Shown one piece after another: positions 48,401 to 56,476 of a DNA stretch of 64,000 bases. Every line of letters begins with the position of its first letter. Position 1 is the first letter of the stretch. A model generated the notes under the pieces. It saw nothing but the letters and a program-made list of their open reading frames with translations. It made no database searches and was not told the DNA's origin. Source of the stretch: Planctomycetota bacterium (GTDB lineage: Bacteria > Planctomycetota > UBA1135 > GCA-002686595); contig JACRIN010000034.1 in assembly GCA_016220085.1 (NCBI GenBank), positions 1 to 64,000 of the forward strand, written 5' to 3'. The translations under genes were made by a program, and so were the position numbers.

Positions 48401-48656
48401 AGTCCCCGAGCGCGGCGTGTTCGATCGCGTCGTCGTCGAGCGCGTCGCCGGCCGCGCCGTGCGCGCGCGGATCGTCGACTTCAAGTCGGACGCCGGACTC
48501 GACGACGAGACGCGGCTCGCGGAGCGCGTGCGGCATCACGCGCCGCAGCTCCTGGCGTACCGCGCGGCGTTGGCGCGGATCCTCGAGCTCGACGCGCGCG
48601 CGATCTCGGCCGAACTCTGGTTCCTCGAAGCCGGCGCCGTGCGCGCGGTCGAGTGA
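45420..48656 (+). CDS. addA: AddA-like UvrD helicase-nuclease
   Basis: GTG at 45420 overlaps the AddB-like stop (GTGA). The 1078-residue protein is a UvrD-family helicase: ASAGTGKT at 12-19, TTFTRKAAGEIL, LLLDEFQDTSPAQW near 365, GDTKQSIYGWRGGDP, VMTIHAAKGLEFDAVVLPEL near 685, and YVALTRARREL. The C-terminal nuclease has VVVERVAGRAVRARIVDFKSD with the catalytic D/K pair and HHAPQLLAYRAAL. Together with the upstream subunit it unwinds and degrades DNA ends until a recombination signal. A short repeat array (about residues 965-990) is inserted just before the nuclease domain. The stop faces the minus-strand metallohydrolase gene, three bases away. Confidence 0.9.
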   Translation: MSRPRGALVVLASAGTGKTWSLTTHFLRLVAAGVPPERCLATTFTRKAAGEILDRIFARLVAAARDEHERAELDRALEGGLATRDAAADLLVALARRVDRCRVMTIDAFFVVLARALAAELGVPADWGIADEFHEGRARETAVGRALEQGTTGHWILLLRELERAHAKRAVHSTLVDRVRDAHELFLEAPESAWSALRAPAKLSDAERESLARRLAELPVPVTQKKTPSKTWEKELAKLRVRLATGDWDEFGRGGLAAKILEDAETYSDFEISGATRGVVGELLCAAAADQGAMVERQNRATQALISDFDRELRRLLDERGLLRFSDLPRVLARSKDADAGPESAAERLAELAWRLDSELDHLLLDEFQDTSPAQWRVLAPFAEELASDGSGEKSFFCVGDTKQSIYGWRGGDPRLLEGVARWPTVERESLTKSWRSAPVVLDAVNAVFESLTTHPVFSADPERLPAAHNFVFERHSSAKPKLRGVVRAVFARVPDGADADGRRRACLEAAVERVVELSKTAPRATIGVLVRRKAQVGTLVYLLRQRALAASGESGNPLTDARFVQVVLSLLHLAEHPADTAARFHVVHSTLGAHVGLAPDADDATVVRRARALRGELVERGFAATLEGFRPACAELDEWERRRFERLIELAITWEVEPALSPGEFVARVRDERVEDPSSAAIKVMTIHAAKGLEFDAVVLPELVHEFGHVPPALVWRRAGEDPTREIEAISRGAAKELRAVLAYAGEPLLDELHGATRTRGFYDELCALYVALTRARRELVLVLGPISSAKPTFSGGGIVAMALGLADREPGAPDWLAEGSDPGWVEDFRAAGPDAEAPQPTDAARVVFGRASTGRDRTSPSRAAAARNTPLRLLFADAGPARLRGSRLHAWLEQVEWLDAFRASDAELVELARARDLAGEGLERDLADFRRLLATAEARAVLARPERECEAWRERRYLLPSDPGAPSATSESVPGAPSATSVSLLGAPSEFGVPERGVFDRVVVERVAGRAVRARIVDFKSDAGLDDETRLAERVRHHAPQLLAYRAALARILELDARAISAELWFLEAGAVRAVE
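48312..48395 (+). repeat. 33-bp in-frame repeat in the addA-like gene
   Basis: Two full 33-bp units encode PGAPSATSESV and PGAPSATSVSL, and a third partial copy begins LGAPSEF. They sit in the linker between the helicase and nuclease domains. Confidence 0.75.
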
Positions 48657-48659
48657 GCG

Positions 48660-49448
48660 TCAAACCTCGAGGCTCTCGCCGATCCGATCCTGCTCCGCGA
48701 CGAGCACGCGCACGCGCGAGGTGAGCCCGAGCTCGTCGAGCGTCGCGTGAGCCGCCTCGAGCGCGAGCTCGCGCGTGTTGTTGGTGTCGGAGAGGTGTGC
48801 GAGCACCAGCGTGTGCAGGTGCTCGCTCGCCAGCCCGCGCAGCATCTCGCGCGACTGCGCGTTCGACAGATGGCCCGCGTTGCCGAGGATGCGGCGCTTG
48901 AGCGCGAGCGGATACGGCCCGGACTCGAGCAGGTGCACGTCGTGGTTGAACTCGAGCACCAGCACGTGCGCGCCCGACAGCGCGCGCGCGACGTCGGAGC
49001 GCGGACAACCCATGTCGGTCAGGATCACCGCGCGACGGCCGGCGTGCTCCAGCTTGAACGCGACCGTCGGCGCCGCGTCGTGGGGGAGCGCGACCGGTGT
49101 GACGACGAGCTCGTCGTCGCCTTGTTTGCCGCGCACGGACTTCGCGACGTCGATCGAGAGCGCGGCGAGGTTCTTCGAGCGCCGGATCGCCGCGTTGCGC
49201 ATCATCGCCTCGGCGCAATGCAGCGTGCAGCGCGCCTTGCGCGCGATCGCGCCCGCCGCGCGAGCGTGGTCGAGGTGGCCGTGCGTCACGAAGACGTGGT
49301 CGAGCTGGATCGGCGCGATCCGCGCGGCCTCCAGTCGCTCCTCCATGCCCGCGACGGTCAATCCGGCGTCGACGAGCACCGCCGTCTCGCCCGCGCGCAC
49401 GAGCGCCGAGTTGCCGCCGCTGCCGCTCGAGAGCACCTGGAGGCGCAT
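48660..49448 (-). CDS. YycJ/WalJ-like metallo-beta-lactamase-fold hydrolase
   Basis: Read from the ATG at 49448, the 262-residue protein starts MRLQVLSSGSGGNSALVRAG and has HGHLDHARA (the HxHxDH zinc motif), TLHCAEAM, DMGCPRS, LEFNHDVHLL, GHLSNAQS and LAHLSDTNNT, all in the order seen in YycJ. The family is predicted to be a nuclease or phosphodiesterase related to cell-wall signalling in Firmicutes; its function elsewhere is unsettled. It lies two bases downstream of the trehalose gene on the same strand and is convergent with addA-like. Confidence 0.9.
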   Translation of the reverse strand: MRLQVLSSGSGGNSALVRAGETAVLVDAGLTVAGMEERLEAARIAPIQLDHVFVTHGHLDHARAAGAIARKARCTLHCAEAMMRNAAIRRSKNLAALSIDVAKSVRGKQGDDELVVTPVALPHDAAPTVAFKLEHAGRRAVILTDMGCPRSDVARALSGAHVLVLEFNHDVHLLESGPYPLALKRRILGNAGHLSNAQSREMLRGLASEHLHTLVLAHLSDTNNTRELALEAAHATLDELGLTSRVRVLVAEQDRIGESLEV

Positions 49449-49450
49449 CG

Positions 49451-51628
49451 TCAGTCGACGCGCGCGTCGAGCTCGTCGAGGAGCTTCGCGAGCAGCCGGC
49501 GCGCCGCGCGCCAATCGTCGACGCGCCACTGGGCGACGGTGTCCCCCGGTCCGACGTGGACGCGCACCGCGTCCTGCGGCAACGCAGCGAAGAGATCCTC
49601 GTCGGTGCGGTCGTCGCCGAGCGCCAGGATGCGCGTCGCATGGCTCGCCGCGCTCACCAACCGGGTCGCGAGCGTGCCCTTGTTCTCGCCGTGCGGTCGG
49701 ATCTCGACCACGCGATTGCCGAGCAACACTTCGACCGGCAGGTTGCTGCACAGGGCCTGGAGCACCAGCCTGAGTTCGTTCGCCTGCCGGAAGCCGAAGT
49801 CGGGATCCGAGCCGCGCCAGTGCCACGCGTAGCCGACGCTCTTCTTTTCGACGCGCGCGCCGGGCGTGCGCTCGGCGAAGTCGTGGAGCAAGCGTTCGAT
49901 CGAGCCGCGGTGCAGAAGCTGGAGCCCGCGCGCCATCGTCCAGGTCGTCTCGCCGCGCGGGCGCGTCCACAAGCCGTGCTCGGCGTGGAGGCCGAGGTCG
50001 AGGTCGGCGAGCCAGCGCTCGAGCTCGATCGCCGGCCGGCCGCTGACGACGTGCACCTCGGTGTCGCGTGCGGCGGCGAGGCGCGCGAGCAGCGCGCGCA
50101 GCTCCTCGTCCGGCTCCGTGCGCATCGGATCGACGTCGAACGGCATCAGCGTGCCGTCGTAGTCGAGCAGCAGCAGGCGCGCTGGCGCTCGCGCGAGCTC
50201 CGCGATCGGCACCTCGGTCGGAAGCCGCGCCTCGACGGCGACCGCCTGCTCGCCGAGCTTCTCGAGGAACGTCCGCGCCCAGTGCTCGGCGTCGCTCTTG
50301 AAGACGCGTTCGCGCATCGCGCGCATCCGTTCGCGGCGCTCCTCGCGAGGCATCGAGAGCGCGCGGTGGCACGCATCGGAGACCGCGCGCGGATCGAACG
50401 GGTTGACCAGCAGCGCGCCGGAGAGCTCGCCCGCGGCGCCGGCGAACTCCGAGAGCACCAACACGCCGTCCTCGTCGTTGCGCGTCGCGACGAACTCCTT
50501 CGCGACGAGGTTCATCCCGTCGCGGATCGGCGTCACGAGCATCACGTCGGCCGCGCGGTACAGCGCGACGACCTCGCGCGACGAGAGCGCGCGGTGGAGG
50601 TAGTTGACCGGCACCCAGCTCGCGGTCGCGAACATGCCGTGGAGTCGACCGACCAGCTCGTCGATCGTCTGCCGCATCGCGCGATACACCTGCACGGTCG
50701 TGCGCGACGGCACCGCGACCTGGATCAAGCGGATCATCCCGCGCAGGTCGGCGTGGCGGTCGAGCAGCTCCTGCAGCGCGAGCAGGCGCCGTGGGATGCC
50801 CTTCGTGTAATCGAGGCGATCGATGCCGACCAGCAACGCCTCCGGGCCGGAGCGCAAGCGTTGGGTCTCCTCGCGCACCGACGTTTCCTCGGCGAGGTGC
50901 GAATAGGCCTTGGCGTCGATGCCCATCGGGAACGCGCCGATGCAGAGCTCTCGGCCGCGCCAGCGCAGCGAATCGACGGCGACTTCGACGCCGAGGACGT
51001 TGAGCAGCGCCGCCGCGAAGTGCCGGACGTAGTCGTGCGTGTGGAAGCCGATCAGGTCCGCGCCGAGCAGGCCGCGGAGCAGCTCCTCGCGCTCCGGCAG
51101 CACGCGCCAGAGCGGCGACGCGGGAAACGGGATGTGGAGGAAGAAGCCGATGCGCGCGTGCGGCAAGCGCTCACGGACCAGCGCGGGCAGGAGGATCAGT
51201 TGATAGTCGTGGATCCAGATGCGGTCGCCGGGCTGCCAGTGGGCGACGATCGCGTCCGCGAAACGCCGGTTCGCCTCGACGTACTGTTCGTAGTCGTCGT
51301 TGGTGAGCGGCAGCGACTCCAGCATCGAGTGGAACAGCGGCCAGAGCACGCCGTTCGCGTAGCCTTCGTAGAAGCCCTTGACGACGCGGGCAGGGAGGTC
51401 GACCCCGACCAACCGGCGCGACGCGAGCTCGCGCGCCAGTTCGGCGCGTCCTTCGTCGTCGAGCTCGTCGGTCTCGCCCGGCCAACCGATCCAGAGCGCG
51501 CCCCCGTTCGCGTGCACGCTCGCGAGCCCGGTCGCGACGCCTCCGACGCTCACCTGCACGTCCGCGCGCGTTCCGTGGACGCGCACGTGGATCGGCAAGC
51601 GGTTGGAGACGATAAGGACTCGGGACAT
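49451..51628 (-). CDS. otsAB: fused trehalose-6-phosphate synthase/phosphatase
   Basis: Read from the ATG at 51628, this is 725 residues with two domains. Residues 1 to about 470 are glycosyltransferase family 20 (LIVSNRLP, GGVATGLASV, IWIHDYQLILLPAL, GFFLHIPFP, GIDRLDYTKGIPRRL, RDGMNLVAKEFVA, LVNPFD). Residues about 485-725 are a HAD-type phosphatase with LLLLDYDGTLMPF, VVSGRP, KSVGYAWHWRG and ILALGDDRTDEDLF. UDP-glucose and glucose-6-phosphate become trehalose-6-phosphate, then trehalose, without releasing an intermediate. Fusions of this order are known in plants and some bacteria. Trehalose protects against osmotic and desiccation stress. The large reading frame extending upstream to 54658 is a shadow. 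Confidence 0.93.
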   Translation of the reverse strand: MSRVLIVSNRLPIHVRVHGTRADVQVSVGGVATGLASVHANGGALWIGWPGETDELDDEGRAELARELASRRLVGVDLPARVVKGFYEGYANGVLWPLFHSMLESLPLTNDDYEQYVEANRRFADAIVAHWQPGDRIWIHDYQLILLPALVRERLPHARIGFFLHIPFPASPLWRVLPEREELLRGLLGADLIGFHTHDYVRHFAAALLNVLGVEVAVDSLRWRGRELCIGAFPMGIDAKAYSHLAEETSVREETQRLRSGPEALLVGIDRLDYTKGIPRRLLALQELLDRHADLRGMIRLIQVAVPSRTTVQVYRAMRQTIDELVGRLHGMFATASWVPVNYLHRALSSREVVALYRAADVMLVTPIRDGMNLVAKEFVATRNDEDGVLVLSEFAGAAGELSGALLVNPFDPRAVSDACHRALSMPREERRERMRAMRERVFKSDAEHWARTFLEKLGEQAVAVEARLPTEVPIAELARAPARLLLLDYDGTLMPFDVDPMRTEPDEELRALLARLAAARDTEVHVVSGRPAIELERWLADLDLGLHAEHGLWTRPRGETTWTMARGLQLLHRGSIERLLHDFAERTPGARVEKKSVGYAWHWRGSDPDFGFRQANELRLVLQALCSNLPVEVLLGNRVVEIRPHGENKGTLATRLVSAASHATRILALGDDRTDEDLFAALPQDAVRVHVGPGDTVAQWRVDDWRAARRLLAKLLDELDARVD

Positions 51629-51819
51629 GGCGGGTTCGACTCGTCGGTTTCGAGCGCACGGGCCGCGAGGCAGTCCACGGAGGCGTGCGCGGGGACGCAG
51701 AGGGGCCGCGCGAGGCGAGAGCGGGCGCCGGGCCGCAGCGGACCCCACGGCGCTGCTCGCTCGAGTCGGAGTCGCACCGTAGCACGCGCCCGCGGAGGCT
51801 TCCAAGCCCCGGGTCGGCG

Positions 51820-54444
51820 TCAATCTCGGCCGAGCGAGTCTCGTGGCGGACGCGAGAGGAACCAGGTAGCGACCAGCCCGAGGAGCGCGACCCACGCGGC
51901 GAGCAGGTACGAGCGCGGCGCGAATTCGGCGCGCACGACGAGACCCGAGCGCGCGGGGAGCTCGATCCCGAGCAGGGCGTGGTCCGCGGGCGCGATCCGC
52001 GACGCGGGCTCGCCATCGACCGTGACCCGCCAGCCCGGATGGAACGCGACCGACAGGACGAGCCAACCGCCGCCCGGCGCGTCGAGCTCGCACTCGATCC
52101 GGCCCGCGCCGTCGTCGCGCAGCGCGCGCACGCTCGCGCCCTCGCGCAGCGCGAGCGTGCGCGCGCGGTCGCGTGGGGCGTGCGCGCTCGCGCCTTCGCT
52201 CGGCGAGTGCACTCTCGTTCCGTCTCGTGGCGCGAGCGTGCTCGCTCCGTCGCGTGGCGCGGGCACGCTCTCGCCCGGAAGCTCCGGCGCCGCGGGGCAC
52301 TCGCCGACGAGCACGCTCTCGCGCTGAGGGTCGAATTCGCCTCGCGCGAGCCGCGCGAGCGCGTCGCTCTCGGTTGCGACCCAGAGCGGCGCGACGACGC
52401 GTGCGGAGCCGCACGCGGAGCCGGGTTCCGCGCTCGGAGTCGAGAGCCGCGACGCGCGACGGTAGACGTGGACGCGCTCGCGCTCGAGCACCGGGTCGAG
52501 GCTCGGGTGACGGCGCGGCTCCTTCGACAGGATCGCGCGCACGTCGAGGCAGTCGAGCACCGGATGATCGAGGCGGCCTTCGAGCGAGAGGCGGCTGATC
52601 CCGGTGCGATAGCCCGCGAGCGGATCGAGCGCCTGCACGAGCTCGACCAGCCGCTTCTGACTGAACGCGACGTACGGAGTGAGATCGCGGACGCCGTACG
52701 CCTCCGGCAGATTCGGGCGCGCGAGCACCAACACGTCGTCGACGCCGGTGCCGCTCTCGTCGAGGCGCAGCACGCGGCCGTCGCCTGCCGCGGTCGCGAG
52801 CGCTTCGAGCGCCGGCGAGCGCGGGAACGGCTCGCCGAGCGACGCGGGCCGCGGCACGAGGTGCGCGGCGGAAGCGGCGACGCCTTCGACCAGCACCACA
52901 GCGAAGAGCGGCAGCCACGCGGCGCGCGCGCCCTCGCGGCCGCGGCTCCAGACCAGGAACGTCGCCGCCGCGGCGGTCGCGAGACCGAGCAGCGCGAGGT
53001 GTTCGCTCGCTCGCGCGAGCCGTTCGGCGGCGGCGACCGCGGTCGCGTGGTCGGTCAACGCGCGCACGTCGCCGAGCGTGACGCCGTGGCGCGCGGCGAG
53101 CTCGAGCTCGCGTGCGTTCGCGAAGCTCTCGGGCTCGAGCGTCGCGCGAAACGCGCCGCCGAGCAGCGCGAGCGCGATCCCGAAGCCCGCGACCGTCGGC
53201 CGCGCGCGCGGATGGCGTCGCCAGAGCGCTTCCGCGCCGAAGCCCGCGCAGAGCGGCAGCGCGACCCACAACACGCTCGCCGCGCGCGCGGGCGCGCCGA
53301 GGTCGAAGCCGGGCACGTGGAAGAGCTCGCGCACCAACGGCCAGCCTTGCGCGAACGCGAGCGCGAGCAACGCGAGCCCGCCGAGCACCCGCGTGTCGCG
53401 CGGGAACGCGACCCAGCCCGCGAGCGCGAGCGCCAGCACGGCGACGCCGGCGTGCAGATGCCACTCGAGCAAGTTGGCCGTCTGCGCGGCTTCCTTCTCG
53501 CTCGCGCGCGCGAGCCACCACGGCACCGGCAGGTTCGGCGCGGCGAGCGCTTCGGTCGGCGAGCCGAACAGATCGGGCACGACGAGCCCGAGCGTCGTCG
53601 CGAGCGGCAGGCTTTCGGCCTGCAAGCTCTCCGCGGTCCGCGGCGCGCGCAGCGACTGCCGCGCGGCGTCCCACGTCGGCACGAGCTGCACCGCCGCGAG
53701 CGCGATGCCGCACGCGAACAGTCCGCCGACGCGGACGATCGGGAGTCCGGTCACGCGATCGAGGTAGCGGCGCGCGAGCGCGTAGCTCGACGCCGCGGCG
53801 ATGCAGAACGCCGCGATCGTCGGGAATCCGGCGAGCGCGCTCGCCGCGATCGACGCCGCGAGCGCGAGCCCGGCGCGCGGCTTCTTCTGAGCGAGCCCGT
53901 CGATCGCCCACAGCATCCACGGCAGCCACAGCGCCGCGTCGACCTTCATCCGATAGTGCAGGTTCGCGAGCGCGAAGCCGCCCGCCTGCAGCGCGAGCGC
54001 GCCGATCGCCGCGGAGCCGAAGGCGACGCCGCGGCGCTCGAGGAAGAGCCACGCGCCGAGGCCCGCGAAGAACAGCGAGAGCGCCGCGAGGAACGGCGCC
54101 GCGCGCGCGGGATCGGTCGCGTACGCGATCCAGTTCGGCGGGTAGAGCGGTCCGACCAGCGTCCCGCCGAGCAACGGCAGCCCGAGGCCTTGGCGTGCGT
54201 TCCACAGCGGCAGACGGCCCTCGCGGACCTGGCGCTGCACCTCGAGCTCGTCGGTGAGGATCGGGAAGAGCCGATCGGAGGCGAGGTAGTTCGCCTGGGT
54301 CCACGCATCGGCGGCGAGCGCGGGCTGCTCGCTCGCGAGGGGCTCGAGCCCGACCGGCGCCTGGGGAAGGAACAGCGCGCCGGAGACGACGGCGGGCGCC
54401 AGCAGGACCAGCGGCAGGACGAGCAGCAGGAGGATCCGCCGCAT
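51820..54444 (-). CDS. YfhO-like multispanning membrane protein
   Basis: The 874-residue protein has an N-terminal hydrophobic segment (MRRILLLLVLPLVLLAPAVV) and at least ten further membrane spans. The first periplasmic loop contains DAWTQANYLASDRLFPILTDE, LPLWNARQGLGLPLLGG, and LYPPNWIAYATD, the pattern of YfhO/glycosyltransferase-C-like proteins acting on lipid-linked sugars, for example in lipoteichoic acid or glycan decoration. The C-terminal periplasmic region ends with DAPGGGWLVLSVAFHPGWRVTVDG and PLLGIELP-like strands, plus two last helices. A nine-to-ten residue repeat around APRDGAS is inserted before this domain. Its role is inferred from fold only. Confidence 0.75.
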   Translation of the reverse strand: MRRILLLLVLPLVLLAPAVVSGALFLPQAPVGLEPLASEQPALAADAWTQANYLASDRLFPILTDELEVQRQVREGRLPLWNARQGLGLPLLGGTLVGPLYPPNWIAYATDPARAAPFLAALSLFFAGLGAWLFLERRGVAFGSAAIGALALQAGGFALANLHYRMKVDAALWLPWMLWAIDGLAQKKPRAGLALAASIAASALAGFPTIAAFCIAAASSYALARRYLDRVTGLPIVRVGGLFACGIALAAVQLVPTWDAARQSLRAPRTAESLQAESLPLATTLGLVVPDLFGSPTEALAAPNLPVPWWLARASEKEAAQTANLLEWHLHAGVAVLALALAGWVAFPRDTRVLGGLALLALAFAQGWPLVRELFHVPGFDLGAPARAASVLWVALPLCAGFGAEALWRRHPRARPTVAGFGIALALLGGAFRATLEPESFANARELELAARHGVTLGDVRALTDHATAVAAAERLARASEHLALLGLATAAAATFLVWSRGREGARAAWLPLFAVVLVEGVAASAAHLVPRPASLGEPFPRSPALEALATAAGDGRVLRLDESGTGVDDVLVLARPNLPEAYGVRDLTPYVAFSQKRLVELVQALDPLAGYRTGISRLSLEGRLDHPVLDCLDVRAILSKEPRRHPSLDPVLERERVHVYRRASRLSTPSAEPGSACGSARVVAPLWVATESDALARLARGEFDPQRESVLVGECPAAPELPGESVPAPRDGASTLAPRDGTRVHSPSEGASAHAPRDRARTLALREGASVRALRDDGAGRIECELDAPGGGWLVLSVAFHPGWRVTVDGEPASRIAPADHALLGIELPARSGLVVRAEFAPRSYLLAAWVALLGLVATWFLSRPPRDSLGRD
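52110..52276 (-). repeat. 27-30 bp imperfect repeats in the yfhO-like gene
   Basis: On the minus strand the protein steps PAPRDGAS, TLAPRDGTRV, HSPSEGASA, HAPRDRAR, TLALREGAS and VRALRDDGA form about six diverged units of nine to ten residues, located before the terminal periplasmic domain. Confidence 0.6.
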
Positions 54445-54501
54445 GGCGCGCCATCATGCGCTCTCCCGACGCCGACTCAAGGCGGGGCGCACGCCTGCGG
54501 A

Positions 54502-54531
54502 TTGGGCGCGGCCGGTCCCGCGCCGTATCTT
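54502..54531 (+). promoter_or_regulatory. promoter candidate for the M28-PDZ gene
   Basis: TATCTT at 54526-54531 lies eight bases before the ATG at 54539; TTGGGC at 54502-54507 is 18 bases upstream. If used, the mRNA is nearly leaderless. Confidence 0.3.
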
Positions 54532-54538
54532 GGGCGCC

Positions 54539-56455
54539 ATGCTTCGACGCTCCACCTTCGTGTTCTCGTCCCTGTTCGCGGTCGCGGCCCTCTTCGCGTG
54601 CGGGTCGCCGAACGGCTCGACCGCAACGTCCGCGCGTGCCGATGCCGAACGCTCGCATCCCGGCGCGGAGCGCTCACACGCCGCTCTCGAGCACGCGCTC
54701 GCGGATGCCGAGCGCTTGCACGCCGACGTCGCGTGGCTCGCCGACGACGCCCAAGGCGGCCGGCGCGCCGGCACCGAGGATGCGCGTCGCGCCGGCGCGT
54801 GGATCGAGGCGCGCTTCCAAGCGCTCGGCCTCGAGCCCGCGGGCGAACACGGCTTCCGTCAGTCGTTCGACGTCGCGTTGCCGGCCGGCGATCGCGGGGG
54901 CTCGAAGCTCGTGTGCGGCGAGCGGACGTGGCAAGGCACGGAAGCGGTCGTGCCCGCGTACTGCTCCGACGGCGCGAGCGCGAAGGGCGAGCTCGTCTTC
55001 GTCGGTTACGGCGTCGAGAACGACGCGCTGGAGTGGAACGACTTCCGGAAGCTCGACCTCGACGCCAACGACGCGCTCGCGGGCAAGGTCGCGGTCGTCG
55101 TGCGCGGCGCCCCGCCGAAGAAGCAGGACGCTCCGATCGCCGACGCGAACGCGAATGTCGTCGCGGGCACCGATTGGGGTCTCAGCGCGTCGACGTTCAC
55201 CAAGGTGATGAACTGCAAGCGCCGCGGCGCGGTCGCGGTGCTCGTCGTCGAGCATCCCGAGCACGCCGAGCCGTTGCCCGGGTTCGACTCCGGAGCGGCG
55301 AAGCAGTCGTCGCTGCCGGTGCTGATGCTGTCGCTCGACGCGTTCCGCGCGCTCGCTCCGGAGTACGTCGAGACGCTCGACCTGCTGCTCGATCGTCCGA
55401 CGAAGGGCCTGCTCGCCGTCGAAGCTCCCGCGCGCGCGGTCGAGGTGTTCGCCGACGTCGAACGCAAGAAGGGCGAGGCGTTCAACGTGCTCGCGCGCGT
55501 CCGCGGCAAGTCGAGCGCGCGCACGATCGTGATCGGCGCCCACTACGACCACCTCGGCCACGGCGGACCCGAGTCGATGGCTCCGGGCGATCGTTCGGTC
55601 CACAACGGCGCCGATGACAACGCGAGCGGCACCGCGGCGCTGCTCGAGCTCGCGCGGCTCTTCCAAAGCGGCGGCGCGCCCGAGTGCGACGTCGTGTTCG
55701 CGGCGTGGTCGGGCGAGGAGCTCGGCCTGCTCGGCAGCAAGCATTGGATCGAGAAGCCGACGTTCGACCTCGCGGGCGTCGAAGCGAACGTCAACCTCGA
55801 CATGGTCGGCCGCGCGAACGCGAAGAAGCTGCAGGTCCTCGGAACCGGCAGCGCGGCGCCGTTCGCGGCGTGGCTCGACGAACTCGCCGCGGCGCACGGC
55901 TTCGAGCTCGCCCAGAACGCGGGCGGCAGCGGCATCGGCGGCAGCGACCACCAGCCGTTCCTGGAGCACCAGATCCCCGCGCTGCACTTCTTCAGCGGCG
56001 TGCACGCCGACTACCACAAGCCGACCGACGACCTCGAGCGCTTCGAGGCGCCGGGCACCGCGGCGACTTGCGAGCTCGCGCTCGATCTGGTGCGCAAGCT
56101 CGCCGCCGCCGGCGATCTCGTCTACGTCGAGCCGCCGAAAGCGCCCGCGAAGGAAGGCGTCGCGGCGACGCCGACGCGCGGCAACGGCACGTGGTTCGGC
56201 ACGGTGCCCGAGTATGGGTTCGAGGGACCGGGGCTCAAGCTCGCCGGCTCCTCCGCGGGGAGCCCGGCCGAGAAAGCCGGCATGCGCAAGGACGACGTCT
56301 TGATCCAGGTCGGCGACGTGCGGATCGACACGATGCAGGACTTCGTCTACGCGCTCTCGCTCTACAAACCGGGCGACACCGTCGTCGCGAAGTTCCTGCG
56401 CGACGGCAGGGAAGAGAGCGCGCGCGTCCTGCTCGCCACGCGAGTGAAACAGTAA
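54539..56455 (+). CDS. M28 metallopeptidase lipoprotein with PDZ domain
   Basis: The 638-residue protein is read from the ATG at 54539 and has lipobox VAALFAC (Cys about residue 21). A PA-like insert (about 130-260) lies within the catalytic domain. The zinc ligands are GAHYDHLG (His), NGADDNASG (Asp), WSGEELGLLGS (Glu), NLDMVGR (Asp) and ADYHKPTDD (His), a complete M28 aminopeptidase site. The end carries a PDZ domain (SPAEKAGMRKDDVLIQVGD) that would bind protein C-termini. It should be an outward-facing lipoprotein digesting peptides. It is divergent from yfhO-like and followed by a sensor kinase 21 bases later. Confidence 0.92.
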   Translation: MLRRSTFVFSSLFAVAALFACGSPNGSTATSARADAERSHPGAERSHAALEHALADAERLHADVAWLADDAQGGRRAGTEDARRAGAWIEARFQALGLEPAGEHGFRQSFDVALPAGDRGGSKLVCGERTWQGTEAVVPAYCSDGASAKGELVFVGYGVENDALEWNDFRKLDLDANDALAGKVAVVVRGAPPKKQDAPIADANANVVAGTDWGLSASTFTKVMNCKRRGAVAVLVVEHPEHAEPLPGFDSGAAKQSSLPVLMLSLDAFRALAPEYVETLDLLLDRPTKGLLAVEAPARAVEVFADVERKKGEAFNVLARVRGKSSARTIVIGAHYDHLGHGGPESMAPGDRSVHNGADDNASGTAALLELARLFQSGGAPECDVVFAAWSGEELGLLGSKHWIEKPTFDLAGVEANVNLDMVGRANAKKLQVLGTGSAAPFAAWLDELAAAHGFELAQNAGGSGIGGSDHQPFLEHQIPALHFFSGVHADYHKPTDDLERFEAPGTAATCELALDLVRKLAAAGDLVYVEPPKAPAKEGVAATPTRGNGTWFGTVPEYGFEGPGLKLAGSSAGSPAEKAGMRKDDVLIQVGDVRIDTMQDFVYALSLYKPGDTVVAKFLRDGREESARVLLATRVKQ

Positions 56456-56476
56456 CCGCTCCCGGAAGGCACGCCG

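Noticed and set aside
49451..54658. 1735-codon minus-strand frame spanning otsAB and the yfhO-like region
   Set aside because: Only the part up to 51628 carries trehalose motifs; the remainder is Arg-rich shadow of the YfhO-like gene.
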